Below, piece after piece: positions 34,191 through 41,844 of a stretch of 64,000 nucleotides of DNA. The notes beneath the pieces were generated by a model. That model saw nothing but the letters and a program-made list of their open reading frames with translations, was not told the origin of the DNA and made no database searches. The stretch spans positions 1-64,000 of the forward strand of contig NZ_JADNHZ010000009.1 of the NCBI RefSeq assembly GCF_015554145.1, read 5' to 3'. Position 1 is the first letter of the stretch. Every line of letters begins with the position of its first letter. Position numbers and translations under genes: made by a program. Source of the stretch: Collinsella aerofaciens. GTDB lineage: Bacteria > Actinomycetota > Coriobacteriia > Coriobacteriales > Coriobacteriaceae.

Positions 34191-35702
34191 CTACGCGACG
34201 GTGATGGCGACCTGGGCGTAGCGGCTGCAGGGGCGCTCGGCGCGTGTCTGCACGGTGAGGGTGAGCGCGAAGCGATCGCCGGGCCGTGCGTCGGCGGGCA
34301 CGACGAAAGTGGTGTCCGGCGTGCATTTTTGCCACAGCGACAGGTCTTGGGCGCCCGCATAGCTCGACGGGTCCACGGCGACATCCCAATGCGCATCGAA
34401 GCCCTTGTCGTCGGGGTCGACGATGGTCGCTGCAAGGGCGACGCGTTCGCCGGCTACGGCACTGCGATCGGCCACAACTTCGACAACATGCGCCGGATGC
34501 GAGCAGGCTGCCGGATCATGGGCACACCATTGCGCGCGGGCGGCAAAGTCTTCCTGATAGGCGCGCAGGTAGGGATTGGGGTTGTCGTCTGCAGGCGTGC
34601 TGATGGCGGCAAAAACGGTGGGTGCGTCTGCATCGGGGCGCCCATCATGAAACATGCGGCCGAGTAGCGTATCGAAGTCGGGGTCGTCGATACCGCGCAG
34701 GCCAAACGGCAGCAGCGGAATATAGGTCATGCTGTCGCCTTCGGCCATAAAGTCGCCGCGCTCAAACTGCATCGCGGGCATGCCCTCCAGGCCCCAATCC
34801 AGACGGGCATGCTTGCCAAACTGAAAGCGCTCGGGCTCGTTTTCGTAGACCTTGCCATCGCCATAGAGCATATAGCGCGCCATGAGGGGGCCGTTTCCCT
34901 GCGTGAGATTCTGCTCGGGCCAAGGGGCCTTAAATAGCGGCAGCGTATCGGGCTGAGCCGTCTTGGCGTCGATATAGCCGCCGTACCTATAGGGCACGCG
35001 CCAAAAGACGAGCTCGGGAAAGATTTCGCGTCCATGGTCGAGCCATGAGTTGTCCTGCCCTACGCCATCGGCAACACCCATCACGCGCACCTTCTGATGG
35101 ACCCTCTGCTGCACGGCGGGCCACTCGGGTGTGTTCTGCCATTGTTCGGCGATGGACATGAGGGCGCGAACGATAGTGTTCATACCGCCCCAGGAAAGGA
35201 GCCACAGCGCGCGGGGGTCATCATCCATGATGGCGTTGGCGATGACGCGCGAACCGGGCGTTTCCTCGCGTACGTCGCCCTCAAAGGCGGCGTTGCCCAT
35301 ATAGGTGCGCTCGATCATCTGAGCGGGCGTGGGGAAGGACGGCTCGCCGGCGGCAGCGGCATTGGCCTGCAGCTGCGGCCAGGCCTGGGCATACTCGTTG
35401 CTCCACAGGCTTTCGATCCAACCCTTGGGGAATGGGCGGTACTCCATGAGCGAGCCAGCTTCGGGGTCGGGCTCGTGCGGAACGACGTCCCAGGTATAGG
35501 AGCGCACGCCTTTGGTCCGCCAATGCGGATTCACCTCGCCCAGCGTATGGACACCATCGCCAAGAAAGTGATATTGCGAAGCCGTGTACACCACAGCCTG
35601 CACATCGAGCACATTGAGATACAGAGCCAAATGAACCAGAGAGTTCATATCATCGACTTCCATATCGGTGGTAACAATCACTCGAGTCAAATTCTGAGAC
35701 AT
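34191..35702 (-). CDS. DUF1593 nucleoside-hydrolase-like hydrolase (Sde0182 type)
   Basis: A 503-residue cytoplasmic protein (no signal peptide). The N-terminal part, RVIVTTDMEVDDMNSLVHLA (about 6-25), carries an Asp cluster like that of nucleoside hydrolases. VNPHW, SWGGMNTIVRAL and GDSMTYIPLLPFGLRG follow. A C-terminal beta-sandwich (about 410-503) with DDKGFDAHWDVAVDPSSYAG closes it, as in the Sde0182 family, described as cellulose-binding or glycosidase-like. I start at ATG 35700-35702 behind GGAG because the longer frame to 35885 would overlap the upstream esterase. It follows the esterase by 71 nt on the same strand, so the two form an operon driven from the 37.1-37.6 kb operator region. 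Substrate unknown. Confidence 0.72.
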   Translation of the reverse strand: MSQNLTRVIVTTDMEVDDMNSLVHLALYLNVLDVQAVVYTASQYHFLGDGVHTLGEVNPHWRTKGVRSYTWDVVPHEPDPEAGSLMEYRPFPKGWIESLWSNEYAQAWPQLQANAAAAGEPSFPTPAQMIERTYMGNAAFEGDVREETPGSRVIANAIMDDDPRALWLLSWGGMNTIVRALMSIAEQWQNTPEWPAVQQRVHQKVRVMGVADGVGQDNSWLDHGREIFPELVFWRVPYRYGGYIDAKTAQPDTLPLFKAPWPEQNLTQGNGPLMARYMLYGDGKVYENEPERFQFGKHARLDWGLEGMPAMQFERGDFMAEGDSMTYIPLLPFGLRGIDDPDFDTLLGRMFHDGRPDADAPTVFAAISTPADDNPNPYLRAYQEDFAARAQWCAHDPAACSHPAHVVEVVADRSAVAGERVALAATIVDPDDKGFDAHWDVAVDPSSYAGAQDLSLWQKCTPDTTFVVPADARPGDRFALTLTVQTRAERPCSRYAQVAITVA

Positions 35703-35773
35703 AGGAACAACTCCAACCAAGATTTTTTTCAGCCAGTTACGCGCAAGGCAAGACGGGGCACCCGATGGAATGG

Positions 35774-37111
35774 TTACCTCGAAACCCTGGCCGACCACTC
35801 CCAGCAGCCCACCGGCTCGCCGTCGATGAGTACGTTGCCCCCGTCGAAGTCTTGATAACACAGGTCGTTGAACTGGTGGATCCACACGCCGTGGTTGAAT
35901 ATCTTTTTGGCCGAGCCGTCGGCCTCGCGGTACACGCCGGTCAGGTCCTCGACATGGCTAAAGTAGGTGAGGTGCACGTTGGCGCCGGCATCACGCAGGC
36001 GCGCCGTGAGCGGCAGCACCGTCTGCTGCGGGCACACGAGCTCGTCGCCCTTGGAGTGCGTAAACCACAGCGGCGTCTTGGAGAGTGCGGCCACGTCCTC
36101 GTCCGTGGCGTTGTACCACGGCGCGCAGCAGGGAAGGCCCGCGGCGAAGAAATCGGGGTAGTCGGCGCACAGGCGCAGGGTCATAAAGCCGCCGTTGGAA
36201 AGGCCGGCGACCACGATGCGATCGGTGTCGATGCGGTCGGCATGCTCGGCGACAAACTCGTCGATGAGCGCCTTGAGCACGGGGGAGTAGATGCTCTGGT
36301 TGGAGCGACCGAGCTGCTCGACGCCGTTGTCCATCCAAAACGTGGGCGACTGCGGCACGAGCACCCAGACAAAGCCGCCAAAGTAGCGCTGGATCTGCTT
36401 TTGCGAGAGCGCTGTCACGCGATTGCCGGTGTAGGCACGCGTCGCGCCCTCGCCCTGTGTGGTGCCCTTGCCCTCGCCGGCGCCGTGCAGGTACACGATC
36501 AGTGGCGCCTTCTCGACGGCGGGCGTGTCCTTGGGCGCAAACGGGTTGAAGAGCGCGGAGTCAGCGGGCTCAAAGCTCGGCTCAAAATAGCCGTACTCGA
36601 GTGCGATGCCGTCGACGGGCGTCTGCTGCACGGCGTTATGCCAGCCCTTGAGCGCGGGACAGATGTCGCCGCGGCTGCGATCGAAGACGAGGCCCGCGGT
36701 GGGGTCGTCGCCGTCTTCGCCCGGGAGCGCCACAAGCTGCGTCACGTGCAGGTGGTTCTCTATATAGCGCGAACCCAGCACGCCACCCTCGATCTCTTTG
36801 GTGAGACGCACCTCGGGCGTCTCGAGCGCTACGTGTGTGCCCTTGGGCAGGCGCTGACCGTTCTCATCGCAGGGGTAGGCGGCGAGCACCGGCACGTAGC
36901 CCACGGAGGGCGCCGCGTGATCGGCCCCGTGCTCCTTGCGCATCAGGACCTCGCCCGTGCGCTCATGGCGGGCACAGTAGATATTGAACGTGTGCTCGTT
37001 CACGTCGTTGGCGCGCACAACGCACGGCAGGTCGAGCACCACTTTGTTGATCCAGGGGCCAAAATCGCCCAGCGTGGTGACGGTTGCGTAGGTACACGAT
37101 TTGAGTTCCAT
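35774..37111 (-). CDS. Alpha/beta-hydrolase, carbohydrate-esterase or dienelactone-hydrolase-like
   Basis: A 445-residue cytoplasmic hydrolase. An N-terminal beta-rich domain (about 1-185) precedes an alpha/beta-hydrolase domain. The oxyanion-hole region is IVYLHGAGEGKG (about 200), the nucleophile Ser is in VVAGLSNGGFMTLRL (about 305), the acid probably is Asp in THSKGDELVCP (about 360), and the base His in NHGVWIHQF (about 415). The architecture resembles prolyl-oligopeptidase-like or acetyl-xylan-esterase-like sugar esterases. It probably removes an ester from an imported plant glycoside, but this is inference. First gene of a minus-strand operon, divergent from the PTS gene, with a perfect CTAAACATGTTTAG palindrome about 50 nt upstream. 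Confidence 0.72.
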   Translation of the reverse strand: MELKSCTYATVTTLGDFGPWINKVVLDLPCVVRANDVNEHTFNIYCARHERTGEVLMRKEHGADHAAPSVGYVPVLAAYPCDENGQRLPKGTHVALETPEVRLTKEIEGGVLGSRYIENHLHVTQLVALPGEDGDDPTAGLVFDRSRGDICPALKGWHNAVQQTPVDGIALEYGYFEPSFEPADSALFNPFAPKDTPAVEKAPLIVYLHGAGEGKGTTQGEGATRAYTGNRVTALSQKQIQRYFGGFVWVLVPQSPTFWMDNGVEQLGRSNQSIYSPVLKALIDEFVAEHADRIDTDRIVVAGLSNGGFMTLRLCADYPDFFAAGLPCCAPWYNATDEDVAALSKTPLWFTHSKGDELVCPQQTVLPLTARLRDAGANVHLTYFSHVEDLTGVYREADGSAKKIFNHGVWIHQFNDLCYQDFDGGNVLIDGEPVGCWEWSARVSR

Positions 37112-37159
37112 GAGCTACTCCTTTGTGCCGCAAGTACTAAACAAGGGCGGCAATACAGA

Positions 37160-37173
37160 CTAAACATGTTTAG
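37160..37173. promoter_or_regulatory. Perfect operator palindrome CTAAACATGTTTAG
   Basis: A perfect 14-bp palindrome about 50 nt upstream of the esterase start. GTTTAAT follows directly. It best represents the proposed LacI-type operator. Confidence 0.6.
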
Positions 37174-37210
37174 TTTAATGCAGAACTGTAGAATGAGCAG
37201 ATGAACTCGG

Positions 37211-37256
37211 TAAACGGTAAAACTGAACACGCAATGAACTACTAAACATATGTTTA
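37211..37256. promoter_or_regulatory. Operator half-site cluster with TAAACATATGTTTA
   Basis: TAAACGGTAAAACTGAAC (37211-37228) and the perfect palindrome TAAACATATGTTTA (37243-37256). The spacer is two bases longer than in the 37160 site. Confidence 0.55.
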
Positions 37257-37451
37257 CTATTAACTAGCAGGACTATTGTTGATGAGCTAGCTCGTTACAA
37301 AGGTGTTTATCAAAATAAAAGCCCACGTAAATAGCCATATATCAATATCGGGTCAAATAGACGATCTTCTACCGTCTAAATACGCTTACCCCCGATTTCC
37401 TACCGTTCACCGGACTCCAGACGGCAAAATTGCCACAAATCAGGCACTCCG

Positions 37452-37494
37452 TGTAAACTAAAGCCCGTAAACGTTCAGTAAACAAATTGTTTAC
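37452..37494. promoter_or_regulatory. Operator half-site cluster upstream of the PTS gene
   Basis: TGTAAACTAAAG, CGTAAACGTTCA and GTAAACAAATTGTTTAC (37478-37494, near-perfect palindrome) occur in 43 nt, about 100 nt before the PTS start. Confidence 0.55.
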
Positions 37495-37598
37495 GACAGC
37501 GTATCCAAGGGTTCGGCAACCGTAAGGGGTTATAGTCGCCGAGCCAAAGGCGTGCTTACACAAGCGAGTAGGCACACGAAGATATGGGGAGGGGTCCC

Positions 37599-39026
37599 AT
37601 GGCAGTAGATAACAAGCAGATTGCCACCGATGTCCTCGAGCTCGTGGGCGGTGCGGAGAATGTTACCGTCGCCACCAACTGCATGACGCGCTTGCGTCTG
37701 ACGCTCAAGGATAACAGCAAGGCCGACGTGGAGAAGATCAAGAAGGTCAAGGGTGTTCTGGGTTGCCAGTTCGCCGGCAGCCAGCTCCAGGTCATCATCG
37801 GCCAGAACGTGCCCAAGGTGCTCACCGAGTTCGTCGCCATCTCCGGCGTCAAGCAGGGTGCCGCCGTTGACGAGAATCTCGATGCTCCCAAGGAGAAGTT
37901 CGAGCTCAAGAACCTGCCCAACATCATCCTCGACTATCTGTCGGGCTCCATGACCCAGCTGATCCCGCTGCTCATGGCCGGCGGTCTGTTCCGCACCATC
38001 GCGGCTGTCCTTGGCCCCACCATGCTGGGCGTTTTTTCGGACACGGACCCGACTTATACGTTCCTCTACACCACACTGTATGAGGCCACGTTTACGTTTA
38101 TCCCGATCTACCTGGGTTATGCTGCGGCTAAGAAGCTCGGCGCCAGCCCCGTTCTCGGCATGCTTCTCGGCGGTGCCCTTATGGCCCCGTCCGTGGTGAG
38201 CGTCGCCACCCAGGAGGGCGGCGGAATCATCTCGGTCTACGGCATCCAGATCGCCGCTGCCAACTATCAGCAGTCCGTCCTGCCGATCATCCTTTCGGTG
38301 CCGGTCCTCTACTTCATCGAGAAGTTCTTTAAGAAGGTCATGCCCGACGTGCTCTCCACGGTCTTCACGCCGTTCTGCACCATGATCGTCACGATTCCCA
38401 TTGCTTTTATCGTCCTCGCTCCGATCGGCAACGAGCTCGGCAGCCTCATCGCCAACATTCTTTTCGGGCTTGCTGACCTTGGCGGCATCGGTATCCTGAT
38501 CGTGATGGCCATCCTCGGCGCCTTCTGGCAGCTCTTCGTGGTCTGCGGTATGCACATGCCCGTTATCCTGCTCGCTCAGGTGCAGATCATCGCTGCTGGC
38601 TACGATCCCTTCGTCTTTGTTTCCACTAACTGCGCTATGGCCGCTGTCTGGGGCTGCGCCTTCGGTGCCTTCCTCAAGATGAAGAACGCTGACGAGAAGA
38701 GTCTTGCCCTGGGCTACGTCATCTCCGCCATCGCCGGCGGCGTCACCGAGCCCGCGCTCTTCGGTATCCTCATGCGCTTCCGCCGCACCATGCTCGGCAT
38801 GTTCATCGGCGGTGCCATCGGCGCTGTGTTCTCGGGCCTCATGGGCGTCACCTATTACCTCGCAGGCGGTGCCTCCAACTTCCTGGTCTTCACCAACTAT
38901 CTGCAAGGTGGCCAGATGAACACCGTCTGGGCTATCGTCGGTATGGCAATCTCCTTTGCTATTGCCGCTGCCGTCGTCTTTGTCACCGGCTTCTCCAAGG
39001 AGGAGCTCGCCGAGATGGAGGCCTAG
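37599..39026 (+). CDS. PTS beta-glucoside-type transporter, EIIBC
   Basis: A 475-residue membrane protein that imports and phosphorylates a sugar or glycoside. The EIIB domain (about 1-85) has its phospho-acceptor Cys in VATNCMTRLRLTL (about residue 28). The EIIC domain begins at about 105 with LIPLLMAGGLFRTIAAVLG and includes GGALMAPSVV, GMHMPVILL and GGVTEPALFGILMRF, the GITE-like motif. No EIIA is fused; EIIA at 47415 could donate phosphate. I take ATG 37599, as GGGGAGGGG directly upstream is its ribosome-binding site and not codons. It is divergent from the esterase and shares the operator region. A terminator follows. Confidence 0.92.
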   Translation: MAVDNKQIATDVLELVGGAENVTVATNCMTRLRLTLKDNSKADVEKIKKVKGVLGCQFAGSQLQVIIGQNVPKVLTEFVAISGVKQGAAVDENLDAPKEKFELKNLPNIILDYLSGSMTQLIPLLMAGGLFRTIAAVLGPTMLGVFSDTDPTYTFLYTTLYEATFTFIPIYLGYAAAKKLGASPVLGMLLGGALMAPSVVSVATQEGGGIISVYGIQIAAANYQQSVLPIILSVPVLYFIEKFFKKVMPDVLSTVFTPFCTMIVTIPIAFIVLAPIGNELGSLIANILFGLADLGGIGILIVMAILGAFWQLFVVCGMHMPVILLAQVQIIAAGYDPFVFVSTNCAMAAVWGCAFGAFLKMKNADEKSLALGYVISAIAGGVTEPALFGILMRFRRTMLGMFIGGAIGAVFSGLMGVTYYLAGGASNFLVFTNYLQGGQMNTVWAIVGMAISFAIAAAVVFVTGFSKEELAEMEA

Positions 39027-39063
39027 TCGCCCCAGCCTTGGTCTAAATAAGACCCCCTACACG

Positions 39064-39114
39064 ACAGGGCTCCGCTTGGCATAAGCCCGGCGGGGCCTTC
39101 CTGTAGACTTTTTA
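39064..39114 (+). terminator. Terminator after the PTS gene
   Basis: ACAGGGCTCCGC pairs with GCGGGGCCTTCCTGT around TTGGCATAAGCCCG. AGACTTTTT follows. It separates the PTS gene from the apiosidase-like gene, though readthrough is possible. Confidence 0.65.
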
Positions 39115-39252
39115 GGAGAGACGTAAGGGCCCTGTGCTTCGCGTGCGTTCAATTTGAGCTGAGCAACTGCAGCCGCAGACCCTACTGTGATAATGCGGCA
39201 GGCGACTTCTTTACCTCCCTCCTAGCAAGTCTCCCCAAGAGAAAGGTGCCAT

Positions 39253-40566
39253 ATGAGCTTGGGAAAACTGACCGTCAATACCCGTGAGGACGGGTTCCTC
39301 TGCGACGGCAAACCATTCTTTTGGTTTGCCGATACGTGCTGGAGTGCCTTTACGAGCATCACCGAGAACGATTGGGATTACTACCTCACCCGCCGTGCCG
39401 AGCAGGGTATGAACGTACTGCAGATCAATACCCTTCCGCAGTGGGACCGCTGCCTGCCCGACCTGGGCATTTGGCCCTATGCGAGCGAGGACGGCGTGCA
39501 CTTTGATTGGAGTGCACCCAACCAGGAGTACTGGGACCGCGCCCGCCGCATGTGCCAGGCAGCCGTGGAGCACGGCATTCGCCCGGCGCTCGTGCTCATG
39601 TGGTGCAACTACGTGCCCGGTACCTGGGGCTCCGTGATCGCCGAGCGCCTGGGTGCCGAGGTCATGCCGCGCGAGGAGGTTCGCGCCCACGTTGCCCGCG
39701 TCGTCGAGAACCTGGGCGAGTTCGACCCCGTCTACGTGGTGACAGGCGACACCGACTTTAAGACCGACGAGGCTATCGCCTATTACGGGGATGCACTCGA
39801 CGAGGTCACCAAGCTGGCTCCCGAGTCCTTGCACACCATGCATATCAACCGTGGCAACCGCGCCCTGCCCGAGCAGTTTGCCGATCGCTTGGACTTCTAC
39901 ATGTTCCAGCCCGGCCACAACTATAGCGGTCAGGAGGAAGCTTGGAAGCTGCCCGAGGATTTTCGCGCGCAGTATCCCAAAAAGCCGATGGTCAATTCCG
40001 AGCCCTGCTACGAGCAAATGGGCGCGAGCCGCAACGTGTACTGGCGTTTTACCGCGCAGGATTGCCGTGCAAGCGTGTGGTCGAGCATCCTGGCCGGTGC
40101 CTCGGCGGGCATTACCTACGGTGCGCACGGCGTGTGGAACTGGCAGACCTCTCAGAGCCGTGGCAGCGCCCTTGGCGAGGGCTTTGACATGCCGTTCCGC
40201 TGGCAAGAGTGCCTGCAGTTTGCGGGCGTGTGGGACTTTGGCCTGATCGAGCACGTGCTGCGCGGCCTGGGTGCCACGAGCGCGGATGGGGCGGTAGCTG
40301 TTGAACCCGCGCAGGAGTTGCTCGACGACGCACGCGAGGCCATCCGCGTGGCGCGCGTGGGCGAACGCGTGGTGGTCTATCTGCCGAGGACCACGTCCGT
40401 CAAGCTCAAACTCGAGGGCGGCACCACCGCCTGGAATGCTGTGGCGTTTGACCTAGAGAACAAGCGCGTGGCAAACCTGCCGGTTGTGCCCGTCGACGGT
40501 GCCGTGCGCGTGGCCCAGCATCCCTTCGAGCACGATGCACTCCTGGTGGTCTCGCCCGCTCAGTAG
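39253..40566 (+). CDS. GH140/apiosidase-like glycoside hydrolase (DUF4038)
   Basis: A 437-residue cytoplasmic protein (no signal peptide). Residues about 15-350 form a TIM barrel of the DUF4038/apiosidase-like type: FFWFADTCWSAFTSITENDW (about 24-43), QGMNVLQINTLPQWD, VYVVTGDTDFKTDEAIAYYGD with acidic residues near the catalytic site, and PMVNSEPCYEQMG (about 248-260) with a candidate Glu. A small C-terminal beta domain (about 360-437) follows. GH140 members characterised in Bacteroides are apiosidases that act on rhamnogalacturonan II; other DUF4038 proteins have unknown activities. RBS AGAAAGG. It is downstream of the PTS gene in the predicted LacI regulon. Cytoplasmic location fits imported oligosaccharides, not surface polymer attack. 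Confidence 0.72.
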   Translation: MSLGKLTVNTREDGFLCDGKPFFWFADTCWSAFTSITENDWDYYLTRRAEQGMNVLQINTLPQWDRCLPDLGIWPYASEDGVHFDWSAPNQEYWDRARRMCQAAVEHGIRPALVLMWCNYVPGTWGSVIAERLGAEVMPREEVRAHVARVVENLGEFDPVYVVTGDTDFKTDEAIAYYGDALDEVTKLAPESLHTMHINRGNRALPEQFADRLDFYMFQPGHNYSGQEEAWKLPEDFRAQYPKKPMVNSEPCYEQMGASRNVYWRFTAQDCRASVWSSILAGASAGITYGAHGVWNWQTSQSRGSALGEGFDMPFRWQECLQFAGVWDFGLIEHVLRGLGATSADGAVAVEPAQELLDDAREAIRVARVGERVVVYLPRTTSVKLKLEGGTTAWNAVAFDLENKRVANLPVVPVDGAVRVAQHPFEHDALLVVSPAQ

Positions 40567-40620
40567 CGCGCGGTTCCAACGCGACCGGCGGCAAAAAGGC
40601 CCGAGTAACGACTACAGAAT

Positions 40621-40684
40621 GAGGGTGGATAATCTCCCGTTTTTTGCCTGTGTACGGGCTCAAAGTGGGAGATTATCCACCCTC
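40621..40684. repeat. GGATAATCTCCC long palindrome, copy 2
   Basis: GAGGGTGGATAATCTCCC and GGGAGATTATCCACCCTC, a perfect 18-bp stem. Relative to copy 1 both arms changed together (GAGAG/CTCTC to GAGGG/CCCTC). It lies between convergent genes. Confidence 0.85.
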
Positions 40685-40716
40685 GTCATTTAAGTGACCA
40701 AAAATCCTCTCTCGTT

Positions 40717-41571
40717 TTATTTGAGCCCGGGCAGCTTGGTAAAGGGGAAGGACTGCTCGAGGAACTCGGAGCAGCGGGCGTAATCTTTGGCAAAGTAGCT
40801 GCTGTAGAGCGAATCGAGTACGTATTGCACGGCGATGTGGCTGGCAAACTGCGTGATGCGGTGGCTCAGGCTCTCGATATCGCTTACGGTGAGATATGCC
40901 GCAAAGCCGGGGTGAATGCGGGCACAGTATGGCGTGCCGATGACGATGACCGGGACATGTCGACTGCAGAGGATCGGCAAGATCTCCTTGAGGTTGGGGG
41001 CAAGGCCGCTGTAGGAGATGACGATTGCCACATGGTCGGGGCCCGAGGCGAGCGCCGTGCGCACTTGGGCCTCGATATTGTCGTAGCACGTTGAGCTCTT
41101 ACCGGCGGAAAGCAGGCGATCGCGGAACATTCCCGCCGGATACAGGTTGTGCGAGCCCGTGTAGATGTCCACGGTGCCGGCGCGTAAGACGAGCTTGGCG
41201 GCGTAGTCGAGCTGTGCCGGGTCGAGGATCTCGCGCGTCTCGGAAAGCGTGGTCTCGTACAGTCGCGCCATGCGCTCGGAGATCTCCTGGGCGCTGGAGG
41301 TCGCATCAAAGGGAAAGTTGATATCCACCTCGGGGGCGGAGTCTGCGCGCGAGGCTGCGCGCATCAGCTCGACCTTGAGTTCTTTGAAGCCCTCGAGGCC
41401 GAGCTTTTTGCAAAAGCGGTGGATGCTCGCAACGGAGACATTGGCCTGGCGCGCAAATTCCTTAATGGAGAGCCCGCGGACGTCCTCGCCCATGGCGAGA
41501 ACCGTCTGCCCGAGCTGCTGCTCGGTGGGGGTGAGCTCCTTGCCCTGCGTGATCTTGCGCTTGATGTCCAT
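40717..41571 (-). CDS. RpiR/MurR-family transcriptional regulator
   Basis: A 284-residue sugar-phosphate-responsive regulator. The N-terminal HTH is LSIKEFARQANVSVASIHRF (about 34-53) followed by CKKLGLEGFKELKVEL. The SIS domain (about 120-250) contains VDIYTGSHNLYPAG and VAIVISYSGLAPNLKEI, the Ser-rich phosphosugar loop. It is convergent with the apiosidase-like gene and upstream of the GH106-like gene on the same strand. It may sense a phosphosugar from the GH1 or kinase reactions. Ligand unknown. Confidence 0.92.
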   Translation of the reverse strand: MDIKRKITQGKELTPTEQQLGQTVLAMGEDVRGLSIKEFARQANVSVASIHRFCKKLGLEGFKELKVELMRAASRADSAPEVDINFPFDATSSAQEISERMARLYETTLSETREILDPAQLDYAAKLVLRAGTVDIYTGSHNLYPAGMFRDRLLSAGKSSTCYDNIEAQVRTALASGPDHVAIVISYSGLAPNLKEILPILCSRHVPVIVIGTPYCARIHPGFAAYLTVSDIESLSHRITQFASHIAVQYVLDSLYSSYFAKDYARCSEFLEQSFPFTKLPGLK

Positions 41572-41650
41572 ATGACTCCTATGCGTTCGTGTCGCTATGT
41601 ATCAATCATAGCGGTAAACAAAACGCCGGGGAGCAAGCCCTTTCTATGTT

Positions 41651-41795
41651 CCGCCGTTCTAACGAACGGCGGACCGCTTGACGCTGCGCGGGCCCCAAGC
41701 ACCCCATCTTGCCGCTCAGCTTCGACGGCATGGGCAAAAGCCCTATGCCGCCTTGCTTCGTGGCAACCTGGGGCACTTGGAACCCGCTCGCTGAC
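41651..41795 (+). repeat. Nested hairpin element, copy D, with leading small hairpin
   Basis: CCGCCGTTC/GAACGGCGG (41651-41672), then GACGCTGC, then nested pairings CGGGC/ACCCG, CCCAAG/CTTGG, CCCCA/TGGGG, TTGCC/GGCAA and apex CGGCATGGGC, AAAA, GCCCTATGCCG. CGCTGAC closes it. It lies at the 3' end of the GH106-like gene. Confidence 0.75.
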
Positions 41796-41844
41796 TTAGA
41801 TTCAACCAAGGATTTTGCCTTGATTGAAGTGGGCTTCGATGCCG

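Larger units (their letters stand above)
37112..37598. other. Long divergent regulatory region between esterase and PTS genes
   Basis: A 487-nt region with no gene, AT-rich and dense in TAAAC/GTTTA half-sites on both sides. TACCGTCTA at 37372 and the similar TACCGTTCA at 37404 recall TACCGTCTA at 6723 near the isomerase operon. The middle (37270-37440) shows no obvious symmetric site. Confidence 0.6.
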
